From contig NZ_CALDMP010000019.1 in NCBI RefSeq assembly GCF_937915125.1, positions 1 through 15,218 of the forward strand: a stretch of DNA of 15,218 nt. Direction: 5' to 3'. The notes under the pieces were generated by a model. The model was not told the origin of the DNA, made no database searches, and saw nothing but the letters and a program-made list of their open reading frames with translations. The position numbers and the translations under genes were made by a program. Below are positions 13,854-15,218 of the stretch, piece after piece (the first letter of the stretch is position 1; every line of letters starts with the position of its first letter). The stretch is from an uncultured Ruminococcus sp. (GTDB lineage: Bacteria; Bacillota; Clostridia; Oscillospirales; Ruminococcaceae).

Positions 13854-15119
13854 ATGCTGGAAAATATACGCTTATCATTACAGGGAATCCTTTCCCACAA
13901 GGTGCGTTCCATTCTGACGATGCTGGGCATTATCATCGGCATTGCGGCGATCATTGCCATTGTCTCCACCATCAAGGGCACCAATGAACAGATCAAAAAC
14001 AACCTCATCGGCGCAGGGAATAACACTGTGGACATTCAGCTGTATCAGGGGGAAGGTCCCTATGATTTTAGCTATCAGGGCGTGCCAGAGGGGGTGCCGG
14101 TGGTGTCCGACAGCACCAGGGCGGAAATTGCCGCCCTGGACGAAGTGGAATCTGTTTCCTTTTACCGTACACGTTCCTACTGCGAAAATGTGTATTATCG
14201 GAACACGCCATTCAACGGTGCTATGTTTGGCATTGACAATGCCTACTTTGACACTGCCGGCTATCAGATACAGCAGGGGCGCGGCTTCACGGAAAAGGAG
14301 TACGCAGACAACCGCAAGGTAGTAATTCTGGACAACACAGCAGTAAAAAGCCTGTTTTCCTCAGACAATCCCATTGGTGAGACCATCGATATCGGCGGCG
14401 AACCCTTTACCATTGTGGGAATTGCAGTGGAAAGCAATACCTTTGAACCGGTCATCAACTCCGAGGAGGACTATTGGACATATATGGGTTCTTCCGGCGG
14501 AAAGATGTTTATTCCCAGCCAGTCCTGGCCCATTGTCTATCGCTTTGACGAACCGGAAAATTGTCTGGCGAAGGCGGTAGATACGGACAGTATGCCATCG
14601 GTTGGAAAAAAAGCGGCTGACCTGATGAATGCAGCTTTGCAGACTGGTGCAGGCGGCGAAAGTGAAATGCAGATCCAGTATCAGAGCGAAGATCTGCTGG
14701 GGCAGGCAAAGTCATTGCAGGATCTCAGTTCGTCTACCAACACCATGCTCATTGCCATTGCTAGTATTTCTCTGTTGGTAGGCGGTATCGGCGTAATGAA
14801 TATTATGCTGGTGTCTGTCACAGAGCGTACCCGTGAGATCGGACTGAAAAAGGCGATCGGTGCAAAAAAAAGACGCATTCTGGCGCAGTTCCTGACAGAA
14901 GCGTCCGTTCTCACCAGCATCGGCGGCATTATCGGCATCGGCATCGGCATTGTGCTGGCGCAGGTGATCTCCAGAATTGCATCCGTTCCCGTGGCGATAA
15001 GCTCCCTGTCCATTGTGGTCTCCGTGGTATTTTCTATGGCAGTGGGCATTGTGTTCGGACTGATCCCGTCCATCAAGGCGGCGAATCTGAATCCCATTGA
15101 TGCATTGCGATATGAATAA
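13854..15119 (+). CDS. MacB/FtsX-family ABC transporter permease
   Basis: A 421-residue permease of the MacB/FtsX fold: one membrane helix (about residues 19-40), a large extracytoplasmic MacB_PCD domain (41-293), then three helices (about 297-321, 350-374, 382-406). The conserved cytoplasmic segment VTERTREIGLKKAIGAKKRRI after helix 2 contacts the ATPase, and the ending NLNPIDALRYE is typical. Unlike E. coli MacB the ATPase is separate, as in most Gram-positive systems. Such permeases use force across the membrane to expel peptides, toxins or lipids, or to signal, rather than forming a channel. Which applies here is unknown. AAAGGAGGGG lies just upstream of the ATG. It is the last gene of the operon. 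Confidence 0.93.
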   Translation: MLENIRLSLQGILSHKVRSILTMLGIIIGIAAIIAIVSTIKGTNEQIKNNLIGAGNNTVDIQLYQGEGPYDFSYQGVPEGVPVVSDSTRAEIAALDEVESVSFYRTRSYCENVYYRNTPFNGAMFGIDNAYFDTAGYQIQQGRGFTEKEYADNRKVVILDNTAVKSLFSSDNPIGETIDIGGEPFTIVGIAVESNTFEPVINSEEDYWTYMGSSGGKMFIPSQSWPIVYRFDEPENCLAKAVDTDSMPSVGKKAADLMNAALQTGAGGESEMQIQYQSEDLLGQAKSLQDLSSSTNTMLIAIASISLLVGGIGVMNIMLVSVTERTREIGLKKAIGAKKRRILAQFLTEASVLTSIGGIIGIGIGIVLAQVISRIASVPVAISSLSIVVSVVFSMAVGIVFGLIPSIKAANLNPIDALRYE

Positions 15120-15139
15120 TTTATCGTTGTTATTTTTTT
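15115..15139 (+). terminator. Weak A+T-rich stem with T-run after the export operon
   Basis: AATAA (15115-15119, overlapping the stop codon) can pair with TTATT (15130-15134), and T residues run to 15139. The stem is short and has no G-C pairs, so it is a poor intrinsic terminator. Nothing stronger is visible before the repeat at 15162. Confidence 0.25.
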
Positions 15140-15161
15140 AGAGCAAGAGAGCACATTATGT

Positions 15162-15218
15162 TAAAGCAACACCGCACAAAGAGCGCCTGACGGCTTTGCA
15201 CGTCATATGCTTGCATAT
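15162..15218. repeat. Tip and partial body of another MITE-like copy, cut by the window edge
   Basis: The tip begins at TA (15162-15163) and continues AAGCAACACCGCACAAAG (15164-15181). It matches the tip at 35-52 (read on the opposite strand) at 15 of 18 positions. The following bases 15183-15218 resemble the reverse complement of about 9639-9673 in the central element, including a shared GCTTGCATAT. It is therefore the opposite end of an element of the same family, with the alternative tip, extending right out of the window. Confidence 0.7.

Overview
The window looks like chromosomal DNA of a fibre-degrading Ruminococcus (Oscillospiraceae, Firmicutes). The clearest clue is a secreted xylanase with a threonine-rich linker and a C-terminal type I dockerin, the layout used in cellulosomes of ruminococci such as R. 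flavefaciens and R. champanellensis. Consistent with this are strong purine-rich ribosome binding sites, consensus sigma-A-type promoters, a PhoP/PhoR-like two-component pair and MacAB-like export genes of Firmicute type. I cannot name the species.

Layout. Positions 1-54 are the tip of a short dispersed repeat. Positions 85-2552 hold a two-component system: an OmpR/PhoB-type regulator and a PAS-containing histidine kinase that overlap by 4 bases, preceded by a promoter and a terminator-like leader hairpin. Positions 2617-3088 are a self-contained transcription unit for a small DUF3783-type protein, ending in a stem-loop shared with the convergent xylanase gene. Positions 3108-5085 (minus strand) are the secreted CBM22-GH10-dockerin xylanase with its own consensus promoter. 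Positions 5115-9440 (minus strand) are a two-gene operon, a cytoplasmic GH2 glycosidase and then an O-antigen-ligase-type membrane protein joined by a TAATG stop/start overlap, closed by a strong terminator. Positions 9441-9950 are a divergent intergenic region holding a complete MITE-like element and a strong rightward promoter flanked by two dyads. Positions 9951-15119 are a four-gene operon: membrane fusion protein A, ABC ATPase, membrane fusion protein B, MacB/FtsX-type permease. The window ends inside another copy of the dispersed repeat.

How the genes work together. The xylanase is predicted to act outside the cell on a cellulosome, cutting xylan. The GH2 enzyme has no signal peptide and may process imported oligosaccharides or a surface-glycan precursor, since it is co-transcribed with a polysaccharide ligase/polymerase-type protein. 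The four-gene operon should assemble into an ABC export or envelope-stress machine. It is unusual in encoding two different adaptor proteins, one with an acidic 13-residue tandem repeat at its C-terminus and one with a globular domain and a Thr/Glu/Pro-rich linker inserted between the two halves of its coiled coil.

The least ordinary features are the two adaptors and the repeat family, in which elements with similar bodies carry two different terminal inverted repeats. I see no CRISPR array, rRNA, tRNA, transposase gene or phage gene.
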